DNA of 56,478 nt from Hornefia butyriciproducens (GTDB taxonomy: Bacteria; Bacillota; Clostridia; Peptostreptococcales; Anaerovoracaceae), in contig NZ_VUMZ01000012.1 in NCBI RefSeq assembly GCF_009695915.1, positions 1 to 56,478 on the forward strand, in the 5' to 3' direction. The position numbers were made by a program, and so were the translations under genes. This document shows, one piece after another, positions 16,403 to 24,249 of this stretch (position 1 is its first letter; each line of letters starts with the position of its first letter). The notes under the pieces are model-generated. The model was not told where the DNA came from. It worked only from the letters and a program-made list of their open reading frames with translations, and made no database searches.

Positions 16403-16557
16403 AATTAATGCGTGCTCAGCTATCGAATATGCTTGAAATATCAATAATATGAAGAGCATATTCGATAGCCTGCCGCAAGGTTTTCAAGCGTTTCATCCGA
16501 AAACCTTGCGGCGGTGGGATTCGGAAACGGCCGAATCCCTGAGCACAAGCATCAATT
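16403..16557 (-). repeat. Cloverleaf repeat, copy B (module 2 only, inverted)
   Basis: 155 bases, exactly the length of module 2 in copies A and D. Read on the minus strand it matches module 2 of copy D at about 150 of 155 positions. Outer arms are AATTAATGC-GTGCTCAG (16403-16419) and CTGAGCAC-AA-GCATCAATT (16539-16557). Its presence alone shows that module 2 is a separate unit with its own terminal inverted repeats. It directly abuts the abiEii remnant. Confidence 0.85.
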
Positions 16558-16878
16558 CATTATAAAAGGCGGAAAGCTTGTAACTCCGTTGAAAATCGAT
16601 ATTTCCACCGGAGATCAGGTTACGCCAAGAGAAACCGAATTCCATTTATGAAGCGGATATCGATACGCAAGTCTTCCATAATGCGTTTCTTCAAACTTGC
16701 AATAGGCGTGGACGAAATATTTACATGAACAAAATGAAGAAATACTGTCCGCCATTGAATCCGATGAGCAACTTCGGAAGCTTTGGGATTCTTATCGCAG
16801 AAAATTTTCTTACGCCTCCGAGATAACCTATCAAGATACGATAGACAACATAAAGATATTAATAGCATTGATCAGGTA
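16558..16878 (+). pseudogene. Remnant of an AbiEii/AbiGii-type nucleotidyltransferase gene
   Basis: Plus-strand translation recovers disconnected pieces of the AbiEii family (PF08843): KGGKLVTPLKIDISTGD and VTPRETEFH near 16567-16650, a short piece ADIDTQVFHNAFLQTCNRRG after a frame break, and an intact-looking C-terminal piece NEEILSAIESDEQLRKLWD continuing to KILIALIR and a TAA at 16876-16878. The N-terminal nucleotidyltransferase core is missing, the segment between the first pieces is deleted, and at least two frameshifts are needed. Cloverleaf copy B lies immediately upstream, at or near the truncation point. It is the fossil of a type IV toxin-antitoxin or abortive-infection toxin. Confidence 0.75.
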
Positions 16879-17036
16879 ACGGCAATATCTGCTATTTATG
16901 ATCGGGCGGAGGCGTTAAGCTGTATTCTGCGCATTATAATTTCCATTATTTTCTACTGTTAATCCACTACATATAGTGCTATAATAGGTGATGCAACGCA
17001 CATGATGTGCTGTTCGCAAAACAATCTGAATTTAAT
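16879..17036. other. Upstream region of nrdJ
   Basis: No gene. A TATAAT hexamer at 16980-16985 is a possible -10 for nrdJ but its -35 (TGTTAA) is poor. A transcript from here would carry the whole of cloverleaf copy C as its 5' leader. Confidence 0.3.
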
Positions 17037-17308
17037 CAGTGCCTGCTCATCAAGTTCCCGTCGGACTTAATGGGTGCTGACGGCAGTTCACGGCAGTGCT
17101 GCGGTGCGCCGTCCGATGGCAGTCTGCGGCGCGTCAACTACCGGCGCACGCTCGCCGCCTTTGTTGAAGTTGTCGGGGCCTGCGGCTCGCTGTGTATCAG
17201 TGGCACCCGCTTGCCGGTCGCGGGCTCATCCGTCGTGTGACAATCGCTCGCCCAGCGCCCGCCAACAGTCGGAAGGACTCGCTCGACGACCGAGGTGGGC
17301 AGGAACTG
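17037..17308 (+). repeat. Cloverleaf repeat, copy C (expanded module 1)
   Basis: The first ~75 bases follow module 1 of copies A and D, including the AAGTTC-CCGTC-GGACTT hairpin. The interior then diverges and is about 160 bases longer. The outer stem is still closed: CAGTGCCTGC (17037-17046) against GCAGGAACTG (17299-17308), 9 of 10 paired. GTGCGCCG (17104-17111) pairs with CGGCGCAC (17142-17149). It ends about 30 bases before the nrdJ start, so it would form the leader of that mRNA. Confidence 0.6.
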
Positions 17309-17339
17309 TAATAATGGAAATGGAAAAGGAGTTGGAATC

Positions 17340-19643
17340 ATGGCAATATCGGATATTAGTGAAAATGCTTTGAAAGTCCTGGAGAAACGGTACCAGGGGA
17401 AGGATGAGGAAGGAAATGTGGTGGAGTCTGTAGAGCAGATGTTCCGCCGGGTTTCGGACACCATCGCCAGAGTCGATGCTAATTTTGACAATACGGTGGA
17501 CACAGGGAAAGTGTCCGATGAGTTTTTTGAACTGATGACCAGCCTGCGGTTTATGCCGAATTCTCCGACGCTGATGAATGCCGGACGGACGCTGGGACAG
17601 CTGTCCGCATGTTTTGTGCTGCCGGTCGGAGACAGCATGGAGGAGATTTTCGATTCCGTGAAGAATGCGGCGCTGATCCATAAATCCGGAGGAGGGACGG
17701 GATTCTCGTTCTCCCGCCTGCGTCAGAGCGGTGCGTCTGTAAAATCCACCGGTGGAGTTGCCAGCGGTCCGGTGAGCTTCATGAAGGTCTTTAATGCGGC
17801 TACAGAAGCGGTCAAGCAGGGCGGGACCCGGAGAGGCGCCAACATGGGTATTCTGCGCGTGGATCATCCGGACATTCTGGAGTTCATCGACTGCAAGGCC
17901 AATAACAGCGATATCACCAATTTCAACATCAGCATCGGGATTACCGAGAAATTCATGCAGGCGGTAGAGGAGCAGACTGATTATGACCTGATTGATCCCA
18001 AGTCCGGAACTGCGGTCGGTCACCTGAGCGCCGTCAAGGTTTTCGAGCTCATTGTGGATCATGCGTGGAAAAACGGGGAGCCGGGAATCATCTTCCTGGA
18101 TCGTCTGAATCGGGACAATGTTGTGCCGTCTCAGGGAGAGATCGAGAGTACAAATCCATGCGGGGAACAGCCGCTGCTGCCCTATGAGAGCTGCAACCTC
18201 GGATCAATCAATCTGACGAAAATGCTTCGCCGGACTCTGACAGGATACGAGTTTGATTTCCCGCTGATTGAGCAGACCGTTAACGAGGCGGTGCATTTCC
18301 TGGATAACGTAATCGAAGCCAACAACTATCCGCTGGACATCATCGCGGAAACCACCCGGGCCACCCGTAAAATCGGACTGGGAGTCATGGGCTGGGCTGA
18401 CGCGCTCCTGATGCTGGAAATTCCGTACAATTCTGAGGAGGCGATTCGTCTGGCGGATAAAGTCATGGGCTTCATCAATAACACCGGGCACGCGGCCAGC
18501 GCGAGACTGGCGGAAAAACGAGGGAGTTTCCCTTTGTTTTCCGTCAGCACCCTCAGAGAGGGTCCCGCAATGCGGAACGCAACTGTCACTACCATCGCGC
18601 CCACCGGAACGATTTCCATGATCGCGGGGTGTTCCTCCGGCGTAGAGCCGGTGTTCGCCTATGCTTTTGTGCGCAACATCATGGACGGAACGGAGATGGT
18701 AGAGGTGAATCCGATCCTCATGCATAAGCTGGAAACCCTGGGCCTTGATAAGGACAGGGCACTCCTGAAACGGATCGCCGGAGAAGGGACCATCGCGCAT
18801 ATCGAGGAGATTCCGCAGGAAATCCGGGATGTGTTCGTCTGCGCTCATGATATCAAGCCGGTGGATCACATCAGGATGCAGGCGGCGTTCCAGAACCATA
18901 CAGACAATGCGGTTTCCAAGACCGTCAATTTCCCGAAGGAGGCCACGCGCGGCGATGTGCGGGAGGCGTATCTGCTGGCCTATGAAGAGGGCTGCAAGGG
19001 AGTGACGATCTATCGCGACGGGAGCCGCGAGGAGCAGGTGCTGAACATCGGCGCGGTGAACCACGGGAACAAAACCTCTGCCCCCGAGACGCCTGCGGCA
19101 CCTCTGCATGTGGAGCCCCGTCCCCGTCCGGAAATCACCAGAGGCTTTACGGAAAAGGTCAGGATCGGGTGCGGAAACCTGTATATTACAACCAATTACG
19201 ATGAAAACGGAATCTGTGAGGTGTTCACCAGCACCGGAAAAGCCGGCGGCTGTCCCAGCCAGAGCGAGGCCACGGCCCGTCTGGTTTCCGTTGCGCTGCG
19301 GAGCGGCATCTCCATCGAGGAGGTTTACGATCAGCTGAAGGGAATCCGGTGCCCATCGACTATCCGCCAGCAGGGGATGAGTTGTACATCCTGCCCAGAC
19401 GCCATCGCCAAGGTAATCATGAAGGTGTCCAAGGCCATCGAGGAAGAGCAGAAAAACGGTATTACGGCATCGCTGGCACAGGAACGGGAGATGCTGAAAA
19501 GCAAACCGCTTCCCAAGCCCGGAACGGTGAATATCCCGGCCAACTCGGCGGAGATCCACGTCTGTCCGGAGTGCGGCGGACCGGTGGAGCATGAGGGCGG
19601 CTGCGTGATCTGTCGGAACTGCGGCTTCAGCAAGTGCGGCTGA
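17340..19643 (+). CDS. nrdJ: Adenosylcobalamin-dependent ribonucleotide reductase (class II)
   Basis: 767 residues from the ATG at 17340, preceded by AAAAGGAG; an upstream in-frame GTG (17295) is less likely. It reduces ribonucleotides to deoxyribonucleotides using a cobalamin-derived radical and so works without oxygen. Landmarks: FMPNSPTLMNAGR and CFVLPVGDSMEEIF, HKSGGGTGFSFSRLR, the active-site loop NPCGEQPLLPYESCNLGS near residue 271, and PTGTISMIAGCSSGVEP. The C-terminus has TSCPDA and a zinc-ribbon-like tail (CPECGGPVEHEGGCVICRNC) typical of NrdJ. It is the first gene of a plus-strand core block. Its leader is occupied by cloverleaf copy C. I see no recognisable cobalamin riboswitch. 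Confidence 0.93.
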   Translation: MAISDISENALKVLEKRYQGKDEEGNVVESVEQMFRRVSDTIARVDANFDNTVDTGKVSDEFFELMTSLRFMPNSPTLMNAGRTLGQLSACFVLPVGDSMEEIFDSVKNAALIHKSGGGTGFSFSRLRQSGASVKSTGGVASGPVSFMKVFNAATEAVKQGGTRRGANMGILRVDHPDILEFIDCKANNSDITNFNISIGITEKFMQAVEEQTDYDLIDPKSGTAVGHLSAVKVFELIVDHAWKNGEPGIIFLDRLNRDNVVPSQGEIESTNPCGEQPLLPYESCNLGSINLTKMLRRTLTGYEFDFPLIEQTVNEAVHFLDNVIEANNYPLDIIAETTRATRKIGLGVMGWADALLMLEIPYNSEEAIRLADKVMGFINNTGHAASARLAEKRGSFPLFSVSTLREGPAMRNATVTTIAPTGTISMIAGCSSGVEPVFAYAFVRNIMDGTEMVEVNPILMHKLETLGLDKDRALLKRIAGEGTIAHIEEIPQEIRDVFVCAHDIKPVDHIRMQAAFQNHTDNAVSKTVNFPKEATRGDVREAYLLAYEEGCKGVTIYRDGSREEQVLNIGAVNHGNKTSAPETPAAPLHVEPRPRPEITRGFTEKVRIGCGNLYITTNYDENGICEVFTSTGKAGGCPSQSEATARLVSVALRSGISIEEVYDQLKGIRCPSTIRQQGMSCTSCPDAIAKVIMKVSKAIEEEQKNGITASLAQEREMLKSKPLPKPGTVNIPANSAEIHVCPECGGPVEHEGGCVICRNCGFSKCG

Positions 19644-19697
19644 AGCCGTGTCCATACGCCCGTTGCATCGGGAACAGTCTGACGAAAGGAGCCTGAC

Positions 19698-20465
19698 TTG
19701 GAGCAGCTGACACCCTATCTGATAACTGTCATAAAATGTCTGGCGGCCATTCTCGCAGCGATTTTTCTGGGGAATGGCGCTGTCTATTTCTTTAACAAAA
19801 TGCCGGCCCGGTGGTTCTGCGACTATGGCGAGGCTCCGCCCAATGAAGCATCGAAGAAAACACCGAATGGATCGCCGGAGGGAACATCGAAGGACCCGAC
19901 GGGTTCCGGCAGGCGCCGGATTCGGAGCCATCCCTGGAAAATCGTTTTCACGATGCTTTTTGTCGTGCTGGGGATATGGCTTGTCATCGATGACTGGCGT
20001 TTCGCCGTTGCCGCACTGTGCAGCGCCTGGCTGCTGATTGAAATGGCAATCGGAGACGTCCTCTATCGGATTGTGCCGGATCAGCTGATTCTGCTGCTGG
20101 GCGTCACCGCGGTGGGTTATCTCCCTTACTATGATAACTGGCAGTTCTGCGTTTTCGGCGGGCTGGCCGGTTTCGGGCTTATGGGTTTTGTGGCACTGCT
20201 GGGAAGGCTTATTTATCGCCGGGACACGGTGGGCGGCGGAGATATCAAACTTTTCGCGGCACTCGGTTTTGTTACGGGCGCCTACGGCATTGTTGCGATC
20301 TTTGTGGTAAGCACACTGCTCAGCGCGGTGCATTTTCTGTTTCTCATGGCACAAAAAAAGGTACGGCGCGGCGAAAGCCGCCCGATGGTTCCGTACATTG
20401 CTGTTGCGGCGATCGCGTACCTTGCGTTTTTCTGGGGAATCCCCGAAATGATGTTCAGTCTGTAG
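19698..20465 (+). CDS. A24 family prepilin peptidase
   Basis: 255 residues from a TTG codon with AAAGGAG about 7 bases upstream. Membrane aspartyl protease: the catalytic aspartates lie in the segment AIGDVLYRIVPDQL and in GGGDIKLFAALG, the hallmark of type IV prepilin peptidases. About seven hydrophobic segments are present. An unusual hydrophilic, basic and Pro/Gly-rich insert (about residues 45-80) follows the first helix, where canonical enzymes have a cytoplasmic zinc-binding loop; only one cysteine remains nearby. It would cleave leader peptides of pilin-like proteins, but no pilus genes are in the window. Single gene between nrdJ and truA. Confidence 0.82.
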   Translation: MEQLTPYLITVIKCLAAILAAIFLGNGAVYFFNKMPARWFCDYGEAPPNEASKKTPNGSPEGTSKDPTGSGRRRIRSHPWKIVFTMLFVVLGIWLVIDDWRFAVAALCSAWLLIEMAIGDVLYRIVPDQLILLLGVTAVGYLPYYDNWQFCVFGGLAGFGLMGFVALLGRLIYRRDTVGGGDIKLFAALGFVTGAYGIVAIFVVSTLLSAVHFLFLMAQKKVRRGESRPMVPYIAVAAIAYLAFFWGIPEMMFSL

Positions 20466-20576
20466 AGCGGCGGAGCTCCGGATGCAGAAGTGATGACACT
20501 TCGGCTGCAGAAAATTGTGGATTCAGATGGCAATGTTTGCTATAATGAATAATACAGTACGTCCGGAAGGAAGACC

Positions 20577-21344
20577 ATGGAACGGAATATTCTGCTGACA
20601 ATCGAATACGACGGAACCGGATTTTCCGGCTGGCAGAGACAGCCGGACAGGAGAACCGTACAGGGAACGCTGGAGGAGGCGCTCTCCAGAGTCTGCGCTA
20701 TACCCGTTCAGGTGGACGGCACCAGCAGGACAGACGCCGGCGTTCACGCGCTGGGGCAGAGGGCGAGCTTTCACGGGGATTTCGGAATCCCCGTGGAACG
20801 CATTCCGCTGGCGGTAAACAATCTGGTTTCAGAAGCAGGGAAAGACGGTGATATGAGGATCCGGAAGGCACAGCTTGTGCCGGAGGGGTTTCATGCCCGT
20901 TATGACTCGAAGGGAAAGAAGTACCGTTATCGGATTCACAATGGGGAAGAGATGCCGGTATTTTTGCGTAATTACCGTTATCATGTGCGCGGCGCACTGG
21001 ATGCGGCCGCGATGTGCCGCGCTGCGGAGCATATTACAGGCACTCATGATTTTGCCTGCTTCCAGGCGGCGGGAGGAACTCCCCGGAAGACGACGGTGCG
21101 GACGATCCGTCAGCTTACGGTCAATGAAAGCGCCGTGGACGGCGGCAGGCTCATTGATATCGATGTTGCCGGAGACGGATTTCTGTATAACATGGTCCGG
21201 ATCATAGCCGGGACGCTGGTAGAGGCGGGGCAGGGAAAAATCCCGCCGGAGGCGGTTCCCGGTATTATCGCGTCACGGGATCGGCGAAGGGCCGGGCATA
21301 CGGCACCTCCGCAGGGACTGTATCTGACAGAGGTGTATTACTGA
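20577..21344 (+). CDS. truA: tRNA pseudouridine(38-40) synthase TruA
   Basis: 255 residues, standard TruA length. N-terminal IEYDGTGFSGWQRQP and the catalytic segment GTSRTDAGVHALGQ (Asp near residue 53) are canonical; the C-terminal NMVRIIAGTLVEAGQGK also matches. It converts uridines 38-40 of the tRNA anticodon stem-loop to pseudouridine. The start ATG at 20577 follows GGAAGG. It sits among housekeeping genes on the plus strand with short gaps. Nothing is missing. Confidence 0.95.
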   Translation: MERNILLTIEYDGTGFSGWQRQPDRRTVQGTLEEALSRVCAIPVQVDGTSRTDAGVHALGQRASFHGDFGIPVERIPLAVNNLVSEAGKDGDMRIRKAQLVPEGFHARYDSKGKKYRYRIHNGEEMPVFLRNYRYHVRGALDAAAMCRAAEHITGTHDFACFQAAGGTPRKTTVRTIRQLTVNESAVDGGRLIDIDVAGDGFLYNMVRIIAGTLVEAGQGKIPPEAVPGIIASRDRRRAGHTAPPQGLYLTEVYY

Positions 21345-21443
21345 TTACTGAAGGGACGGAACGGCCCGATGAACAGCCGGAACGGATGAAGGGACGGCCG
21401 GCTCGCAGAACGATCGAAACGAATAGAATAAAGGAACGGACAT

Positions 21444-21923
21444 ATGGAACATTATGAAGACAACAGGCCATCATGGGATGAATATTTCATGTCCATGGCG
21501 GAGCTGACCGCGAAGCGCTCGACCTGTCTGAGACGGCATGTGGGCGCTGTGATCGTCAAGGATCGACATATCATTGCCACAGGCTATAACGGCGCACCGA
21601 GAGGCGTGGCGCACTGTGCGGAGAAGGGAGGCTGCCTGCGGGAGGAACTGGGAGTTCCGTCCGGAGAGCGTCACGAGCTCTGCAGGGCGCTTCACGCGGA
21701 GCAGAACGCGATTATTCAGGCGGCAACGCTGGGACAGAGCATTGAGGACGGCGCAATCTACATCACCCATCAGCCCTGCGCCATCTGCGCCAAGATGATT
21801 ATCAACGCGGGAATCAAGCGCATCGTCGTCCGGGAGGGATATCCGGATAACCTTGCCGTCGATATTCTGGATGAAGCCGGCCTGAAGGTCATAACGATGG
21901 GAAAAGAAACGACGGAAAAATAG
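21444..21923 (+). CDS. Deoxycytidylate (dCMP) deaminase
   Basis: 159 residues. Zinc-dependent deaminase: HAEQNAI supplies the zinc-binding His and catalytic Glu, and PCAICAKM the two Cys ligands. The N-terminal [20 protein letters not shown] and the [12 protein letters not shown] segment match the ComEB/dCMP deaminase family. It makes dUMP from dCMP for thymidylate synthesis, fitting the nearby ribonucleotide reductase. The gene for the tagO-type transferase starts 9 bases downstream, indicating co-transcription. Confidence 0.9.
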   Translation: MEHYEDNRPSWDEYFMSMAELTAKRSTCLRRHVGAVIVKDRHIIATGYNGAPRGVAHCAEKGGCLREELGVPSGERHELCRALHAEQNAIIQAATLGQSIEDGAIYITHQPCAICAKMIINAGIKRIVVREGYPDNLAVDILDEAGLKVITMGKETTEK

Positions 21924-21932
21924 AGGAAACCA

Positions 21933-23045
21933 ATGGAAGTAAGCAGGACAGTTGTCTTTGGCTCCTTCGTGCTGGCATTTGTGATCGCGCTGGCGGCTAC
22001 GCCTCTGGCGATCCGGATCGCCCCGAAGATAGGAGCCATGGACATTCCAAAGGACAGCAGAAGAATGCATGATCACGCGATGCCCAGGTTCGGCGGGATG
22101 GCCATATTTCTGGGCACCATGATTTCGATGATTTTCTTTCTGCACGATAAGCCGAAAATGCTGCCGGTGCTGATCGGCGGAACACTGATTTATCTGCTGG
22201 GAGTCGTGGATGATCTCCGGGATCTGGACGCCCGGGTCAAATTCGGCGGACAGACCGCCATCGCAATACTCATGTATGTGATGGGACTGAAGATCGAATT
22301 TATCAGCAATTATATCGCGGGAGAGGGACTGTGGCGTTTCGGAACGATTGTATGCTTCATCGTCACCGTGCTATGGATCGTTGGAATTACCAATACCATC
22401 AACCTGATCGACGGGCTGGACGGACTGGCGGCCGGTGTGACTGCCATCGCGTCCCTGGCAATTGCGTATGTCGCATACATTCACGGCAACCAGTTCGGAT
22501 TTCTGATCGTCTGCGCCGCGATGATGGCGGTGGCAGGCGGCTGTATAGGATTTCTGCCGTATAATTTCTATCCCGCCAGAATTTTTATGGGGGACAGCGG
22601 TTCACTGTTTCTCGGATTTATGATCGCTGTGCTGTCTGTGGTGGGGCCGCTGAAGCGGTCCACGATGGTGGCGGTGGTGATCCCGGTTCTGGTGCTTGGC
22701 ATTCCGATATTTGATACGTTCTTTGCGATTTTCCGCAGGGTGATTAACCGGAGACCGATTATGCAGGCGGACAAAGGCCATCTCCATCATCATCTGATCG
22801 CGTCCGGCTACGGACAGCGCAGAGCGGTTCTGATGCTGTACGGGATAAGCGCCATCATGGGAATGGCCGCTGTCCTGATCAGCCGGGACCTGTACAAGGA
22901 TTCCTTTGTCCTGATCGGCATCGCATGTATCTATCTGTATGTATTCCTGACCGATCCGAATCATAAGATGCCGCAGATTAAGGCGGTCAACATCGAGAAA
23001 GAGGAGAAGGAGGAACAGAAAGCAAGAAAAAATGGAAAAATATAA
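21933..23045 (+). CDS. Undecaprenyl-phosphate HexNAc-1-phosphate transferase (TagO/WecA type)
   Basis: 370 residues with about ten membrane helices. Conserved cytoplasmic motifs are in order: RMHDHAMPRFGGMAIF, VVDDLRDLDARVKFGGQ with the DD pair, NTINLIDGLDGLAAG, FYPARIFMGDSGSLFLGF, and KGHLHHHLIASGYGQRRAVL. It transfers a GlcNAc-1-phosphate-type group to undecaprenyl phosphate, starting teichoic acid or other surface glycan synthesis. The C-terminal tail is highly charged (EKEEKEEQKARKN). It is probably co-transcribed with the dCMP deaminase and mtnA. The MraY paralogue is excluded by the HHH motif context and isolated location. Confidence 0.88.
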   Translation: MEVSRTVVFGSFVLAFVIALAATPLAIRIAPKIGAMDIPKDSRRMHDHAMPRFGGMAIFLGTMISMIFFLHDKPKMLPVLIGGTLIYLLGVVDDLRDLDARVKFGGQTAIAILMYVMGLKIEFISNYIAGEGLWRFGTIVCFIVTVLWIVGITNTINLIDGLDGLAAGVTAIASLAIAYVAYIHGNQFGFLIVCAAMMAVAGGCIGFLPYNFYPARIFMGDSGSLFLGFMIAVLSVVGPLKRSTMVAVVIPVLVLGIPIFDTFFAIFRRVINRRPIMQADKGHLHHHLIASGYGQRRAVLMLYGISAIMGMAAVLISRDLYKDSFVLIGIACIYLYVFLTDPNHKMPQIKAVNIEKEEKEEQKARKNGKI

Positions 23046-23080
23046 CGAATCTGTTGATGATTTTTTGAGGTGAGGGGAAA

Positions 23081-24130
23081 ATGAATTTATCAGAAATCGT
23101 ACCAGTAAAATTTACCGGTGACAAGATGCTTGTGCTGGACCAGACGAAGCTGCCGGGAGAGCAGAAGTATCTTGAGATGACGACGAAGGAGGATGTCTTT
23201 GTCGCCATCAAGAAGATGAAGGTCAGAGGGGCCCCGGCCATCGGCGTGGCTGCAGGATACGGACTCTACATTTCGCTGAGAGATTATGACGGGACGAATC
23301 TGAACGAGTTCAGAGAGAAAGCGCACGAGGTCGCCGATTATCTGGTCAACGCGCGCCCCACCGCCGTGAACCTTTCCTGGGCGCTCAAGAGGATGCTTGC
23401 CCGGCTGGATGATTTCCACGGATCGGTGTCCGGTGCGAAAAAGCTTTTGTTCGAGGAGGCGGATCGCATCCGGAAGGAGGACGAGCAGTCGTGCCGAAAG
23501 ATGGGAGAGTACGGACTGACCCTCCTGAAGCCGGGGATGGGGATCCTGACACACTGCAACGCGGGTACGCTGGCGACCGCTAAATACGGAACCAGCCTGG
23601 CGCCGCTGTATCTGGGGCAGGAGAAGAACTACCGGTTCCGCGTGTTCGCAGACGAGACGAGGCCTGCTCTGCAGGGAGCGCGACTGACTGCATGGGAGCT
23701 GAGCAAGGCAGGCATTGATGTGACGCTGATCTGCGATGATATGGCCTCCATTGTCATGAAGAACGGATGGATCGATGCGGTTCTCGTGGGGTGTGACCGG
23801 ATGGCTGCCAACGGAGACGGAGCGAACAAAATCGGGACCTCCGGGGTAGCGATTCTGGCGAAGGAATACGGGATTCCGTTCTATATGTTTGTGCCGACGT
23901 CCACCATCGACTACGATACGCCGAAGGGCGACGACATCGAGATTGAGCTGAGGGACGGCCGGGAGATCTGTGAGATGTGGTACAAAACAAGAATGGCGCC
24001 GGTCGGTATCAAGACATACAACCCGTCCTTCGATGTCACCAGTGCAGAGTACATTACAGCCGTTGTTACGGAGAAAGGAATCGTGTACCCGCCTTACGAG
24101 GAGAACCTGCAGAAGCTGCGGGAGAAATAA
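23081..24130 (+). CDS. mtnA: S-methyl-5-thioribose-1-phosphate isomerase
   Basis: 349 residues, normal for MtnA. Motifs: KVRGAPAIGVAAGYGL, RPTAVNLSWALKRM, ILTHCNAGTLATA with the active-site Cys, ADETRPALQGARLTAWEL, and VGCDRMAANGDGANKIGT containing the catalytic Asp. It converts methylthioribose-1-phosphate to methylthioribulose-1-phosphate in methionine salvage. Other salvage genes are absent; metK lies 30 kb away. Its 3' end is the first unit of a 48-base tandem repeat that continues past the stop codon. Confidence 0.94.
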   Translation: MNLSEIVPVKFTGDKMLVLDQTKLPGEQKYLEMTTKEDVFVAIKKMKVRGAPAIGVAAGYGLYISLRDYDGTNLNEFREKAHEVADYLVNARPTAVNLSWALKRMLARLDDFHGSVSGAKKLLFEEADRIRKEDEQSCRKMGEYGLTLLKPGMGILTHCNAGTLATAKYGTSLAPLYLGQEKNYRFRVFADETRPALQGARLTAWELSKAGIDVTLICDDMASIVMKNGWIDAVLVGCDRMAANGDGANKIGTSGVAILAKEYGIPFYMFVPTSTIDYDTPKGDDIEIELRDGREICEMWYKTRMAPVGIKTYNPSFDVTSAEYITAVVTEKGIVYPPYEENLQKLREK

Positions 24131-24249
24131 CCGACAAAGACAGATACGGAGAGGACCCGCAGAGACTGTGGGGGAATGACAGACAAAGACAAATACGGAG
24201 AGGCTCTGCAGAAATTGCAGGGAAATAATAGACAAAAATAAAATGGAGA
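24100..24249 (+). repeat. 48-base tandem repeat across the mtnA stop codon
   Basis: Three imperfect units (starts near 24100, 24148 and 24197), each beginning GGAGA and containing CTGCAGA or CCGCAGA and GACAAA. Unit 1 includes the last codons and stop of mtnA; units 2 and 3 fill the gap to the next gene, and the first bases of a fourth unit form its start (ATGGAGAGG). Produced by tandem duplication of the mtnA 3' end. Confidence 0.8.

Noticed and set aside
16620-16868. Minus-strand ORF of 82 codons
   Set aside because: The plus strand here reads as a decayed AbiEii gene, so the minus frame is incidental.
15206-17308. CRISPR array
   Set aside because: The repeats are long, few, structured and irregularly spaced; there are no spacers of constant length and no cas genes.
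16879-17340. Cobalamin riboswitch before nrdJ
   Set aside because: I looked for the conserved B12-box and GCCACTG/GGGAAGG segments and found no convincing match; the region is better explained as a cloverleaf variant.
18204-20354. Long minus-strand open frame of 716 codons opposite nrdJ and the prepilin peptidase gene
   Set aside because: It is antisense to two clearly recognised genes, has no family resemblance, and arises from GC-rich codon bias.
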